Assembly (NCBI GenBank): GCA_024707145.1
Contig: JANQAI010000005.1
Location: 868,001-932,000 of the forward strand
DNA from: Magnetospirillum sp.
Lineage (GTDB): Bacteria; Pseudomonadota; Alphaproteobacteria; Rhodospirillales; Magnetospirillaceae
Length of the DNA: 64,000 nt
Direction: 5' to 3'
The position numbers were made by a program, and so were the translations under genes. The notes beneath the pieces are model-generated. The model saw only the letters and a list, made by a program, of their open reading frames with translations. It was not told where the DNA came from and made no database searches. Numbering within the stretch: the stretch's first letter is position 1; each line of letters opens with the position of its first letter. This document shows, one piece after another, positions 1 to 10,359 of this stretch.

Positions 1-61
1 CGGTGACACCGAGGCCAAGCTCAAGGCTTTCCTCGACGCCTACGCCAAGACCTTCGCCTAA
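1..61 (+). CDS. atpA: ATP synthase F1 subunit alpha, C-terminal end (partial)
   Basis: Only the last 19 codons are present, read from base 2 to the TAA at 59-61, ending in KLKAFLDAYAKTFA. This matches the alpha-subunit C-terminus of alphaproteobacterial F1 ATP synthases. The gene lies 15 bases upstream of atpG in the conserved order alpha, gamma, beta, epsilon, which supports the call more than the short sequence itself does. The alpha subunit forms the non-catalytic part of the F1 hexamer at the inner membrane. Confidence 0.85.
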   Translation, partial: GDTEAKLKAFLDAYAKTFA

Positions 62-76
62 GGGGTCCGAAACCCG

Positions 77-2409
<2,333 letters not shown>

Positions 2410-2418
2410 CCAGGTCGC

Positions 2419-2447
2419 GAAGGGGCGGGCCGGCGGTCCGCCCCTTC
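2419..2447 (+). promoter_or_regulatory. intercistronic hairpin between atpD and atpC
   Basis: GAAGGGGCGG (2419-2428) pairs perfectly with CCGCCCCTTC (2438-2447) across a nine-base loop. It lies just after the atpD stop and 30 bases before atpC. No run of T follows directly, so it looks like an mRNA processing or stability element, or a partial attenuator lowering epsilon relative to beta, rather than a full terminator. The role is inference. Confidence 0.5.
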
Positions 2448-2477
2448 ACCTCGATTTCGATTTAAGGAACCGGGCCC

Positions 2478-2879
2478 ATGGCCGAGAAGATTCAGTTCGA
2501 ACTGGTGTCGCCGGCAAAGCTGCTGATCAGCTCGCCGGTGGACATGGTGGTGGTTCCCGGCACCGAAGGCGACTTCGGCGCGCTGCCCCGCCACTCTCCC
2601 CTCATCGCCACCGTGCGTCCGGGCGTCATCGACGTCCATGACGCCGGCAAGATCAGCAATCGCATCTTCGTGGCCGGCGGCTTCGCCGAGGTCAACGAGG
2701 AGCGCGTCACCGTGCTGGCCGAAGAGGCCATCCCGCTGGCCGAGCTGACCGCCGAGATGGCCAACGCCCGCCTGGCCGCCGCCAAGGATGCCGCCGAGGA
2801 CGCGCGCACCGAGGCCGAGAAGGCCGCGGCCGAGAAGCAGGTGGCCATCGCCGTCGCCATGCAGGCTGCCGCCGCCTGA
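2478..2879 (+). CDS. atpC: ATP synthase F1 subunit epsilon
   Basis: This is the 133-residue epsilon subunit, which joins the central stalk and can inhibit ATP hydrolysis. The N-terminal beta-sandwich covers roughly residues 1-87, with the conserved stretch GTEGDFGALPRHSPLI near residues 32-47. The C-terminal part is an alanine- and glutamate-rich helical hairpin. It is the last gene of the atp operon and is followed by a strong hairpin terminator. The ATG at 2478 has AAGGA a few bases upstream. Confidence 0.97.
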   Translation: MAEKIQFELVSPAKLLISSPVDMVVVPGTEGDFGALPRHSPLIATVRPGVIDVHDAGKISNRIFVAGGFAEVNEERVTVLAEEAIPLAELTAEMANARLAAAKDAAEDARTEAEKAAAEKQVAIAVAMQAAAA

Positions 2880-2908
2880 GTTCAGGCCGCACTTGAGCGT
2901 TCGTGGGC

Positions 2909-2946
2909 AAGGGGGCCGGCCTTTCGGGGGCTGGCCCCTTTGTCGT
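2909..2946 (+). terminator. rho-independent terminator of the atp operon
   Basis: A GC-rich inverted repeat (AAGGGGGCCGGCC at 2909-2921 with GGCTGGCCCCTT at 2929-2940) is followed by TTGTCGTTT. It lies 30 bases downstream of the atpC stop. The T-run is interrupted. Confidence 0.7.
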
Positions 2947-3018
2947 TTGAAACTCCTTGAATAATCTTCTTGCTGTCACAAAATGGCGCTCAGCCATTTG
3001 CTAGAACTGGGGAGCAAA

Positions 3019-3835
3019 ATGCCGCACTGGTCGCCGGACGATATCCCGTGGGCCGAATTTGACGCCGCCAAGCTGTCGCCCGATATCCTCGTGGTGATCA
3101 AGGCGGCCGCCATGGTCGAGCGCAATGCCCCCGACTACACCTTGTACCTCAACAACGTCTTCCGCGAAGATCCCGAGTTCAAGCAACTGGCGGTGCAGTG
3201 GCAGGCCGAGGAAGTGCAGCATGGCGACGTGCTGGGCCGCTATGCCGAACTGGCCGATCCCGGTTTTGATTTCCAGCAGCGCTTCAAGCGCTTCACCGAC
3301 GGCTACAAGGTTCCCATCGAGCCTGAACAGCTCGGTGCGCGGGTCGCTGACCGGCGAGCTGCTGGCCCGCTGCATCGTCGAGACCGGCACGTCGTCGTTC
3401 TACAGCGCGCTGCGCGACGCCACCGACGAGCCGGTGCTGAAGGCTATCTGCCATCGCATCGCCGGTGACGAGTTCCGCCACTACAAGTGGTTCTACGATT
3501 ACATGAAGCGCTATATCGCCCGTGAAGGCGTGACCATGCTGCGCCGCGCCCTGGTGGCGGTCAGCCGCATCAGGGAGACCGACGACGACGAGCTGGCCTT
3601 CGCCTATCACGCCGCCAACGATCCGCTGGATGCGCCCTACGACCACCAGCGCTGCAACGTGGCCTATGCGTCCCGCGCCTACGGCTTCTACCGGCCGGTC
3701 CATACCGAGCGCGCCGTCAGCATGGTGCTGAAGGTCATCGGCATCGATCCCACCGGCTGGTTCGGCGGCAAGGCCAAGGCCTTCGCCTGGAAGAAGATGC
3801 GCTCGCGCGCCGAGGCCCTGCGCCAGGCGGCGTGA
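3019..3835 (+). pseudogene. ferritin-like (diiron-type) domain protein, frameshifted by one base
   Basis: Two overlapping frames together give a protein of about 271 residues. The first half holds AEEVQHG and the second half DEFRHYKWFYDY, the paired carboxylate-histidine signatures of ferritin-like four-helix diiron proteins. The start is the ATG at 3019, which has GGGGAG at 3009-3014; the in-frame ATG at 2983 lacks one. The frame breaks at GAGCCTG (3319-3325). Removing one C restores E-L-N-S-S-V-R-G-S and an open frame to the TGA at 3833-3835. Substrate and function are unknown; members of this group have no settled role. It is monocistronic and convergent with the histidine kinase. The break may be a sequence error (see findings). 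Confidence 0.7.
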
Positions 3836-3858
3836 CGCCCATCGCCGCCCTTCGGCTT

Positions 3859-5343
3859 TTACCCCACCAGCGGCAGGGTGACGGTGAAGGTGCTGCCTTC
3901 GCCGGGGATCGAGGCCACGCTGACCGAGCCGCCATGGTTTTCCGCCACCCGCTTGACGATGGCCAGGCCGATGCCGGTGCCGTCGTAGCTGCCGATGCCG
4001 TGCAGGCGCTGGAAGATGCGGAAGATACGCTCGTAATATTGCGGCTCGATGCCGATGCCGTTGTCAGCCACATCCACCCGCACCAGGGGGCCGTCGGCGG
4101 CGGCGGTCACCCGCACCTGGGGCGGGCGATGGGGCGAGCGGTATTTCAGGGCGTTGCCGATGAGGTTCTGGAACAGGCGGGTCAACTGGCCGGCGTCGCC
4201 CTTGACCACCAGCGACGGGTCCACCTGGGCGTCCAACGCGCCACCCGGGGGCGGATCCAGCACCAATAAGGCGGCCGCCACCGGTTCGGACAGGGGAATT
4301 TCCACCATGGCTCCCTCGTCGCGGGTGACGCGGGAGAACGCCAGCAGGTCGAGGATCAGGGCGTCCATGCGCTGGGCGCCATTGCGGGCGAAGGCCATGA
4401 ATTCGCGGGCGTCGGCGTCGAGCTGCCTGCCATAGCGCCGTTCCAGCAGGCCGATATAGCTGGAAATCTGGCGCAGGGGTTCCCGCAAATCATGCGAGGC
4501 CACATAGGCGAACTGCTCCAGTTCCTCGTTGGATTGGCGGATGGTGGCCACATAGGCCTCGATGCGCGCCTTGTCCGCCAGTTCCTCGGTGATGTCGCGG
4601 GAAAACACCGCCACCATGGGAACGCCATCGGAATTGGGGACCGGGGTGATGGTGTTGTGGAAATGGCGGTCGTTGCGTTCGTCCTTCAGCACCATGGTCC
4701 GGTTCTCGATCACCGCCTGGGCGCAGGCGGCGCGGCGCGAGGCGGCCACATCGGGCGGGAACAGGGCGAACAGGTCGCCGCCCACCACCTGCTCCACCGA
4801 TTTGCCGAAGCGGTCGGCGAACACCTTGTTGCAGGCCAGCAGGCTGCCCGAGGCGTCGATCAGCATGGTGGCGTCGCTGGTGGCGTTCAGGAGCGCCTGC
4901 ACCAGCCCCCGGCGCTCGTCCTGCTGGCGTTCGGCACGGCGGCGGTCCGAGACGTCGTGCAGGATGCCTTCCAGCCCGCCGCCCTCGGTCTCGGCCAACC
5001 GGCGGGCGCTGGCCGACACCCACACCGTCGAGCCGTTGCGCCGGCGCAGCTGCAGATCATAGCCGCTGAGGCGTCCGCCGTGTCTGTCCACCAGATCGAC
5101 GAAGGCCTGGCGCTGATCGACGTCCACATAGTACTGGCGGGCCAGGTTGCCCAGCATTTCGGCCGGCGCCCAGCCCAGCAGGGTTTCCACCGAACGCGAC
5201 ACCATGACCAGCCGGCCGTGGCAGTCGGTGCGGAAGAACACGTCGGCCATGTTGTCGAGAATGGCGCGCAGGTCGGCATCGTTGGGCCGGCCTGCAAAGG
5301 CAGCGGGCGGAGGGGAAGGAATCGCACCGTCGCCGTCAGTCAT
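3859..5343 (-). CDS. soluble PAS-PAS sensor histidine kinase
   Basis: A 494-residue cytoplasmic histidine kinase with no membrane segment. Two PAS domains occupy roughly residues 20-140 and 150-260, each followed by a PAC-like end (GILHDVSDRR, VFSRDITEEL). The dimerisation helix has the phospho-acceptor His284 in SHDLREPLR, the form common in phytochrome-like kinases. The ATPase domain shows the N box (NLIGNALKYR), G1 (DNGIGI), F box (YERIFRIFQRLH) and G2 (GTGIGLAIV). No response regulator is adjacent, so it is an orphan kinase whose input and partner cannot be told from sequence. It ends 23 bases from the ferritin-like gene, tail to tail. Confidence 0.93.
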   Translation of the reverse strand: MTDGDGAIPSPPPAAFAGRPNDADLRAILDNMADVFFRTDCHGRLVMVSRSVETLLGWAPAEMLGNLARQYYVDVDQRQAFVDLVDRHGGRLSGYDLQLRRRNGSTVWVSASARRLAETEGGGLEGILHDVSDRRRAERQQDERRGLVQALLNATSDATMLIDASGSLLACNKVFADRFGKSVEQVVGGDLFALFPPDVAASRRAACAQAVIENRTMVLKDERNDRHFHNTITPVPNSDGVPMVAVFSRDITEELADKARIEAYVATIRQSNEELEQFAYVASHDLREPLRQISSYIGLLERRYGRQLDADAREFMAFARNGAQRMDALILDLLAFSRVTRDEGAMVEIPLSEPVAAALLVLDPPPGGALDAQVDPSLVVKGDAGQLTRLFQNLIGNALKYRSPHRPPQVRVTAAADGPLVRVDVADNGIGIEPQYYERIFRIFQRLHGIGSYDGTGIGLAIVKRVAENHGGSVSVASIPGEGSTFTVTLPLVG

Positions 5344-5424
5344 GCCGGCCTCGCATGGGGGGAATGCGAGAACATGCTAGCACGCCCGGCGGCGGGGCGA
5401 AACCCTGCCGGCTTAGAGCCGGAT

Positions 5425-5463
5425 GCTTGCAGGTCGAATCGCCTTGCGATCCGACGTGCAAGC
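5425..5463. repeat. strong intergenic hairpin between rppH and the histidine kinase
   Basis: GCTTGCAGGTCGAATCGC (5425-5442) pairs with GCGATCCGACGTGCAAGC (5446-5463) with two mismatches and a three-base loop. A further partial copy of one arm (GGCGATTCGGAC, 5493-5504) lies 30 bases on. No T-run follows on either strand. It may be a dispersed palindromic repeat or a processing signal downstream of rppH. Confidence 0.55.
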
Positions 5464-5547
5464 TGAAACCGTCTCCTATCAATGAGTTAGAGGGCGATTC
5501 GGACGGCAGGTGGGCACGAGGCCACGCCAACCTGTCATCATCGCGCT

Positions 5548-6042
5548 CTAGCCGCCCAGGCGCTGGGCGATGGGCAGGAACTCGGCCACCACCTGCTTGT
5601 AGAGGGCGCGCTTGAACGGCACGATGACGCTGGGCACCTCGGCCAGCTTCATCCACCGCCACTCGGCGAATTCCGGGTGTTCGGTATGGATGTCGATGTC
5701 GGCGTCGCTGCCCAGGAAACGCAGCGCGAACCACTTCTGCTTCTGGCCGCGGAAGCGCCCTTTCTGCCAGGTGTCGGCCACCTCGGGCGGCAGGTCGTAG
5801 GAGTACCAGCCGCCGCTTTCGCCGATAAGCTCGGCCTTGGCGGTGCCGATCTCCTCCTCCAATTCGCGCAGGGCGGCGGCGCGGGGATCCTCGTCATCGT
5901 CGATGCCGCCCTGGGGAAACTGCCAGGCGGTCTGGGCCGTGTCGATGCGCCGGGCGGTGAACACCAGGCCTTGGGCGTTGAACAGCACGATGCCCACATT
6001 GGGCCGGTAGGGACGGTCGTGATAGGGGACGAGCTTGCTCAT
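5548..6042 (-). CDS. rppH: RNA pyrophosphohydrolase (Nudix)
   Basis: A 164-residue Nudix hydrolase. The Nudix box runs from G45 to G66 (GGIDDDEDPRAAALRELEEE and on), fitting GX5EX7REUXEEXGU. The N-terminus YRPNVGIVLFNAQG and the WQFPQGG lead-in are those of RppH, which removes pyrophosphate from 5'-triphosphate mRNA ends and so triggers decay; plant-type Ap4A hydrolases of the same subfamily are the alternative. The ATG at 6040-6042 overlaps the stop of the upstream deacetylase-like gene (ATGA), so the two are translationally coupled. Confidence 0.93.
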   Translation of the reverse strand: MSKLVPYHDRPYRPNVGIVLFNAQGLVFTARRIDTAQTAWQFPQGGIDDDEDPRAAALRELEEEIGTAKAELIGESGGWYSYDLPPEVADTWQKGRFRGQKQKWFALRFLGSDADIDIHTEHPEFAEWRWMKLAEVPSVIVPFKRALYKQVVAEFLPIAQRLGG

Positions 6043-7370
6043 GACTTGCCTGTCTGCTTGGCGACGCCGGTGGCGGGAGCCAGCACGATACCCTGGTCGC
6101 CCAGCTTGTCCAGCCAACCCACCAAGCGGTCGAAGGCCACCGGGCGGGGGCTGACCACCACCAGGCCGGAACCGCTGTCCTTGGCGGCGCGGGCGGCCCC
6201 GTCCAGGCGGGCCTGGATGGCGTCGCGGAACAGGTCGATGCCCAGCGTGGCGGTGACGGCGGCGGCGGGCACGTCCACCTCCACCTTGGCGCCTTCGCCC
6301 ACGAACATCAGTCCGCGCTCCTTCAGGGCCATCAGGACCGGCGCCAGCTTGGCCGAGCGCGCGAAGGCGCCGTCGGGAACCAGCACGCCGACGGCGCCAG
6401 GGCCGCGGCCCAGCACCTGCTCCAGGCGGGCGATGTTCTCCTCGGGCGGGTTGCCCACCAGCAGGCCCCACGGGCCGGGATCGCTGGCGGGGAAACCCAC
6501 CGGCTCGGCCGGCAGCATCACCATGACCTCGTGGCCCATGTCGCGGGCTTTCTTGATCCACTTGTCCAGCGCCCCGGCATAGGGGCTGAAGGCCAGGGTC
6601 ACCTCGGCCGGGAGCTTGGTGATGGCCGCCTCGGTGGCGTCCTTGTCCAGGCCCAGGCCGGCCACCACCACGGCCAGACGCGGCTTGCCGGCGGGGGCGT
6701 CGAAGGGACGGGCATAGGTCTTCCACGGCTGGCGGCCGTCGCGGGCCACCACCGGCAGCAGGCCGGTGGCGCTCTGGCGCAGCAGCGGCTCCAGCGGCGC
6801 CGGCGCCAGTGGCTTGGGGTCGGTCAGGCGGGTGGGCAGCGAGGCATAGGTGGGCGCCAGCTCGGCGTTGCGCGGCGCCGGCTGCACCGGCATGGCCGGC
6901 GGCGGCGCCTCTGCCGCCACCGCAGCCGGAGGCTCGGGCGTCGCCGCTTGGGGCAGCGGCTCGGGCTTCAGCGGCGGTGTCACGGGCATGGGGGCGACAC
7001 CGGCCGCCTCGCCGCCGGCAGCGGCTGGCGGGGGCGGCGTCAGGCTGGGCAGGCCGCCGCCGGGCGGGGTCAGCAGGCCGCCATTGCCGGGAGCGGGCGT
7101 GGCGGGCGGCGGGGCGTCGCCGCGTCCCGGCATCTGCAGCGCCAGCCGAGGCTGGTCGCCCACGTCGAGCAGGCCGATGATGTCGCGGGTGTCGGTGTTG
7201 GACAGCCAATAGGCGCCGGCGCCCAAGCCTCCGCCGAGGACAAGCACCAGCAACCCCATGAACAGCGGGCGCAGGCTGACCTTCCGGCGGGCCCTGGCTT
7301 CAGGCTCGATCGAGCCGATGGGGCGCCCCGGGAAGAGGTCCTCCTCGTCGTCCAACGAGATCATTGACAT
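6039..7370 (-). CDS. divergent polysaccharide deacetylase family protein (YibQ-like)
   Basis: A 443-residue protein: a cytoplasmic N-terminus, one membrane anchor at about residues 34-54, a long Pro/Ala/Gly-rich linker (about 75-180), and a C-terminal domain (about 225-440) with LAVVVAGLGLD, VTLAFSPYAG and GHEVMVMLPAEP, the signature of the divergent deacetylase family. The domain would face the periplasm. The family sits next to envC and gpmI in many proteobacteria and is linked to cell-wall remodelling, but its enzymatic activity is not established. The start could be either of two nearby methionines (7370 or 7364). It lies 127 bases downstream of ctpA. Confidence 0.88.
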   Translation of the reverse strand: MSMISLDDEEDLFPGRPIGSIEPEARARRKVSLRPLFMGLLVLVLGGGLGAGAYWLSNTDTRDIIGLLDVGDQPRLALQMPGRGDAPPPATPAPGNGGLLTPPGGGLPSLTPPPPAAAGGEAAGVAPMPVTPPLKPEPLPQAATPEPPAAVAAEAPPPAMPVQPAPRNAELAPTYASLPTRLTDPKPLAPAPLEPLLRQSATGLLPVVARDGRQPWKTYARPFDAPAGKPRLAVVVAGLGLDKDATEAAITKLPAEVTLAFSPYAGALDKWIKKARDMGHEVMVMLPAEPVGFPASDPGPWGLLVGNPPEENIARLEQVLGRGPGAVGVLVPDGAFARSAKLAPVLMALKERGLMFVGEGAKVEVDVPAAAVTATLGIDLFRDAIQARLDGAARAAKDSGSGLVVVSPRPVAFDRLVGWLDKLGDQGIVLAPATGVAKQTGKS

Positions 7371-7497
7371 CCTTGCGTGCCGATACCGTCACATGATGCC
7401 AGACCATGCGAAGGGTTCGGTTAAGAATTCAATAAGTTAGGCCGTTTCTGCAGGTTTGCGCCCCGCCCGGGCACCGCCCGGGCGGGGACGGCGGAGC

Positions 7498-8904
7498 CTA
7501 GTTGGACGGCGCGCGGTACAGCGACAGACCGCGGATCAGGTCCAGGGCGCGGGCCATTTGGTAGTCCTGGGCAGGGTCGCCCATCTTGATCACCGCCGGC
7601 GGGCTGCCGGGCTTGGCGTCGCCCGAGGCGCCGCCCTCGGCATCGGTGGGAGCCGCCTTGGATTCCGGTCCCGGAGCGGGGGCGGGGGCGGGAGCCGGTG
7701 GGGGCGCCTTGTCCTTATCCTTGCCGTTACCGTTGCCGTTCTTGGCGTCGGGGTTCTGCAGCGCCTTGCGCAACGACGCCTCGGAGCGACGCTCGCGTTC
7801 CGGCACGTTGATGGGCTCGACCTTGGACTGCAGTACCTTGATGTCGGGCTCGATACCCACCGCCTGGATGGAGCGGCCCGATGGGGTGTAGTAGCGCGCC
7901 GTGGTCAGGCGCATGGAGCCGTGGCCGGGCAGTTGGATCAGCGTCTGCACCGAGCCCTTGCCGAACGAGCGGGTGCCCAGCAGCAGGGCGCGGCGATGGT
8001 CCTGCAGGGCGCCGGCGACGATTTCCGAGGCCGAGGCCGAACCGTCGTTGATCAGCACCACCAGCGGCAGGCCGTCGGCGATGTCGCCGGCCCGGGCGTT
8101 GAAGCGCTGGGTGTCCTCGGCCTTGCGCGAGCGGGTCGAGACGATCTCGCCCTTGTCCAGGAAGTCGTCCGACACGGCGATGGCCTGGTCGAGCAGGCCA
8201 CCCGGATTATTGCGCAGGTCGATGACGAAGCCGGCCAGATCCTTGCCGATGTCCTTGCGCAGCTGGGTCATATGCTTGACCAGGTCGGTATGGGTGGTCT
8301 GGCTGAACTGGGTGATGCGCAGGTAGCCGATATTGCCCTCGGCGTGCGAGCGCACGGTCTGGATGCGGATGACCGCGCGGGTCAGCTTGACGTCGAAGGG
8401 TTCGGTGCCGTTGCGGCGCACGGTCAGGCGGATGTCGCTGTTGGCCGGGCCGCGCATGCGGTCCACCGCCTCCGTCAGCGACAGGCCCAGCACCGGCTCG
8501 CCGTCCAGGTGGGTGATGAAGTCGCCCGGCTGGATGCCGGCGCGGAAGGCCGGGGTTTCGTCGATGGGCGAGACCACCTTGACCCAGCCGTTCTCCATGG
8601 TCACCTCGATGCCAAGGCCGCCGAACTCGCCCTTGGTATTGATGTCCATGTCACGGGAATTTTTGGCGTTCAGGTAGCTGGAATGGGGGTCCAGCGAGGA
8701 CAGCATGCCGTTCAGCGCCGCCTCGACCAGCTCCTCCTCGTTCACCGGTTCGACGTAGTCCGAGCGGACTTTCTCGAAGACCTCGGCGAAGAGTTCCATC
8801 AGCTTGTAGGTTTCCTTACGCTCGGTGGCCGCCTGGGCGGGAACAAGCGAGGTGCCGGCCAGCAGGGCGACGGCGCCCGCCGCAATGATAGTCTTGCGAA
8901 TCAT
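7498..8904 (-). CDS. ctpA: carboxy-terminal processing protease (S41 family)
   Basis: A 468-residue periplasmic protease. A signal peptide occupies about residues 1-26 (ending VPAQA). A PDZ domain with GLGIEVTMENGWVKVVSPID follows, then the S41 core. The nucleophile lies in GSASASEIV and the general-base lysine in GTRSFGKGSVQT, the Ser-Lys dyad of CtpA/Prc proteases. The C-terminal region holds a Pro/Ala/Lys linker and a final helical segment. The start ATG overlaps the stop of the envC-like gene (8901-8904), so synthesis is coupled. Proteases of this family trim or degrade cell-wall hydrolases, which fits a LytM factor as its direct neighbour; the specific substrate is inference. Confidence 0.95.
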   Translation of the reverse strand: MIRKTIIAAGAVALLAGTSLVPAQAATERKETYKLMELFAEVFEKVRSDYVEPVNEEELVEAALNGMLSSLDPHSSYLNAKNSRDMDINTKGEFGGLGIEVTMENGWVKVVSPIDETPAFRAGIQPGDFITHLDGEPVLGLSLTEAVDRMRGPANSDIRLTVRRNGTEPFDVKLTRAVIRIQTVRSHAEGNIGYLRITQFSQTTHTDLVKHMTQLRKDIGKDLAGFVIDLRNNPGGLLDQAIAVSDDFLDKGEIVSTRSRKAEDTQRFNARAGDIADGLPLVVLINDGSASASEIVAGALQDHRRALLLGTRSFGKGSVQTLIQLPGHGSMRLTTARYYTPSGRSIQAVGIEPDIKVLQSKVEPINVPERERRSEASLRKALQNPDAKNGNGNGKDKDKAPPPAPAPAPAPGPESKAAPTDAEGGASGDAKPGSPPAVIKMGDPAQDYQMARALDLIRGLSLYRAPSN

Positions 8905-10359
8905 CCACTAACCTTACTTTTCTGAGCGGTGAGCCAAGGCAACGGGTTCACGGGCTGGCCATTGCGGCGCAGCTCGACATACAGCGTGGGCTTGGCCTCG
9001 TCTTGACCCATGACACCGACGGGTTCGCCCGACAGCAATCGCTGGCCGACGGTGGCGTCGATCCGGGCCATTCCCGCCAGCAGGGTATGATAGCCCTCGC
9101 TGTGTTCGATGATCAAGAGCAGGCCATACCCGCGAAAAGGCCCGGAAAAGACCACCTGACCATCGTATGGGGCAATGACTTGCGCCCCTTTGCGGGTGGC
9201 GATTTCCATACCCTTGTTGACCACGCCGACCTCGTTGGCTTGGCCGTAGCGGGCAATGATGCGGCCGCGCGCCGGGAAGGGCATGCGGCCCTGGCCCTGG
9301 GCGAAGGACTTACCCTCCGATGCCGGGCGGCTGGCGGCGGCTTCGCGGGCGGCGCTCTCTGCCTCGCGCGCGGCCTTCTGGGCCGCCAGTTCCTTCTCGC
9401 GCGCCTCGGCCTGGGCCTTCACTTCCGCCTCGCGGGCGGCGCGGGCCTCGGCCACTTCGCGCTCCTTGCGTTCCTTCTCGGCTTTCCTGGCGGCCAGTTC
9501 GGCCTCGCGCGCCGCCTTCTGGGCGGCGATCTCCGCCTCGCGGGCTGCCTTGCGGGCGGTCAGCTCGGCTTCGCGCGCGGCCTTTTCCGCCGCCACCTTG
9601 GCGGCCGCTTCGGCCTCGCGGCGGCGGCGCTCCTCGTCCAGCCGGGTCAGCAGGTCGCGCAGGTCCTCGGCCTCGCCCGCCAGCGTCTGCAGGCGCTGCT
9701 CGGCGGCGTCGGATTCCTGCAAAGCGGCGGTCTGCAGGCTGGTCTTGCGGATCCACAGGTCCTTCAGGCGGGCATGCTCGCCCTCCAGCCGGCCGGCGGT
9801 GGCGGCGATGCGCTTCTTCTGGGCGATGATGTCGCCGCGCAGCCGTCCCATCATGTCGATCTCGCCCTTGAGGTCCTGGGCCGAGCGCTCGATCTGCGGC
9901 ACGGCGGCGCGCAGCAGGATGGCCGAGCGCACGGTGTCGGCCGGGGTCTGGGGTTGGGCGATCAGCGCCTCGGTGGGGCGCCAGGCCAGGCGTTGCAGCG
10001 CGGTCAGCACGCCGGTCATCTGCTGCGAGCGGCGGCGCAGGGTCTCGCCCCGGTCGCCCTCCAGCGTCTTCAGGTCCTCCAGCTGGGTCTCCAGGCTCGG
10101 ACAGCAATTCCTCGCTCTCCTGGGCGGCGCGGGCGGCATTCACCATGTCGGTGCGGATCTGCGCCAGCTCGTCCGAGATTTCACGGGTCTTGCGCTTGAT
10201 TTCGTCATGTTCGGCGCGCGAGCGCTTGAGTTGGTCCTCCAACTCGCGCAGGCGCCGGTCGGCGGCGGCGGGATCGGGCGGTGGCGCCGCCCATCCCGCC
10301 GCCGCCGTCAGGCCCAGGACCAGGGCCACGACCGGCAGAAGAGGGTTATTCCGCCGCAC
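8901..10359 (-). pseudogene. envC: EnvC-like murein hydrolase activator (degenerate M23), frameshifted by one base
   Basis: The intact protein would have about 485 residues: a signal peptide, a long coiled coil with a repeated KAAREAELAA-type heptad stretch, and a C-terminal LytM domain. The zinc ligands of active M23 enzymes are not conserved: NKGMEIAT replaces the HxxxD region, and HTLLAGM stands where a YAHL motif would supply the last histidine. That is the pattern of EnvC-type activators, which stimulate amidases instead of cutting peptidoglycan. The frame breaks at GAGCCTGG (complement at about 10092-10099). Removing one C joins SEELLSELETQLEDL smoothly. The start overlaps the end of gpmI by 14 bases and the stop overlaps ctpA. 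Confidence 0.8.

Noticed and set aside
5425..5463. A rho-independent terminator
   Set aside because: The stem is strong but no T-run follows on either strand.
8901..10359. An active M23 endopeptidase
   Set aside because: The LytM domain lacks the metal-binding histidines and aspartate, so it is called an activator instead.
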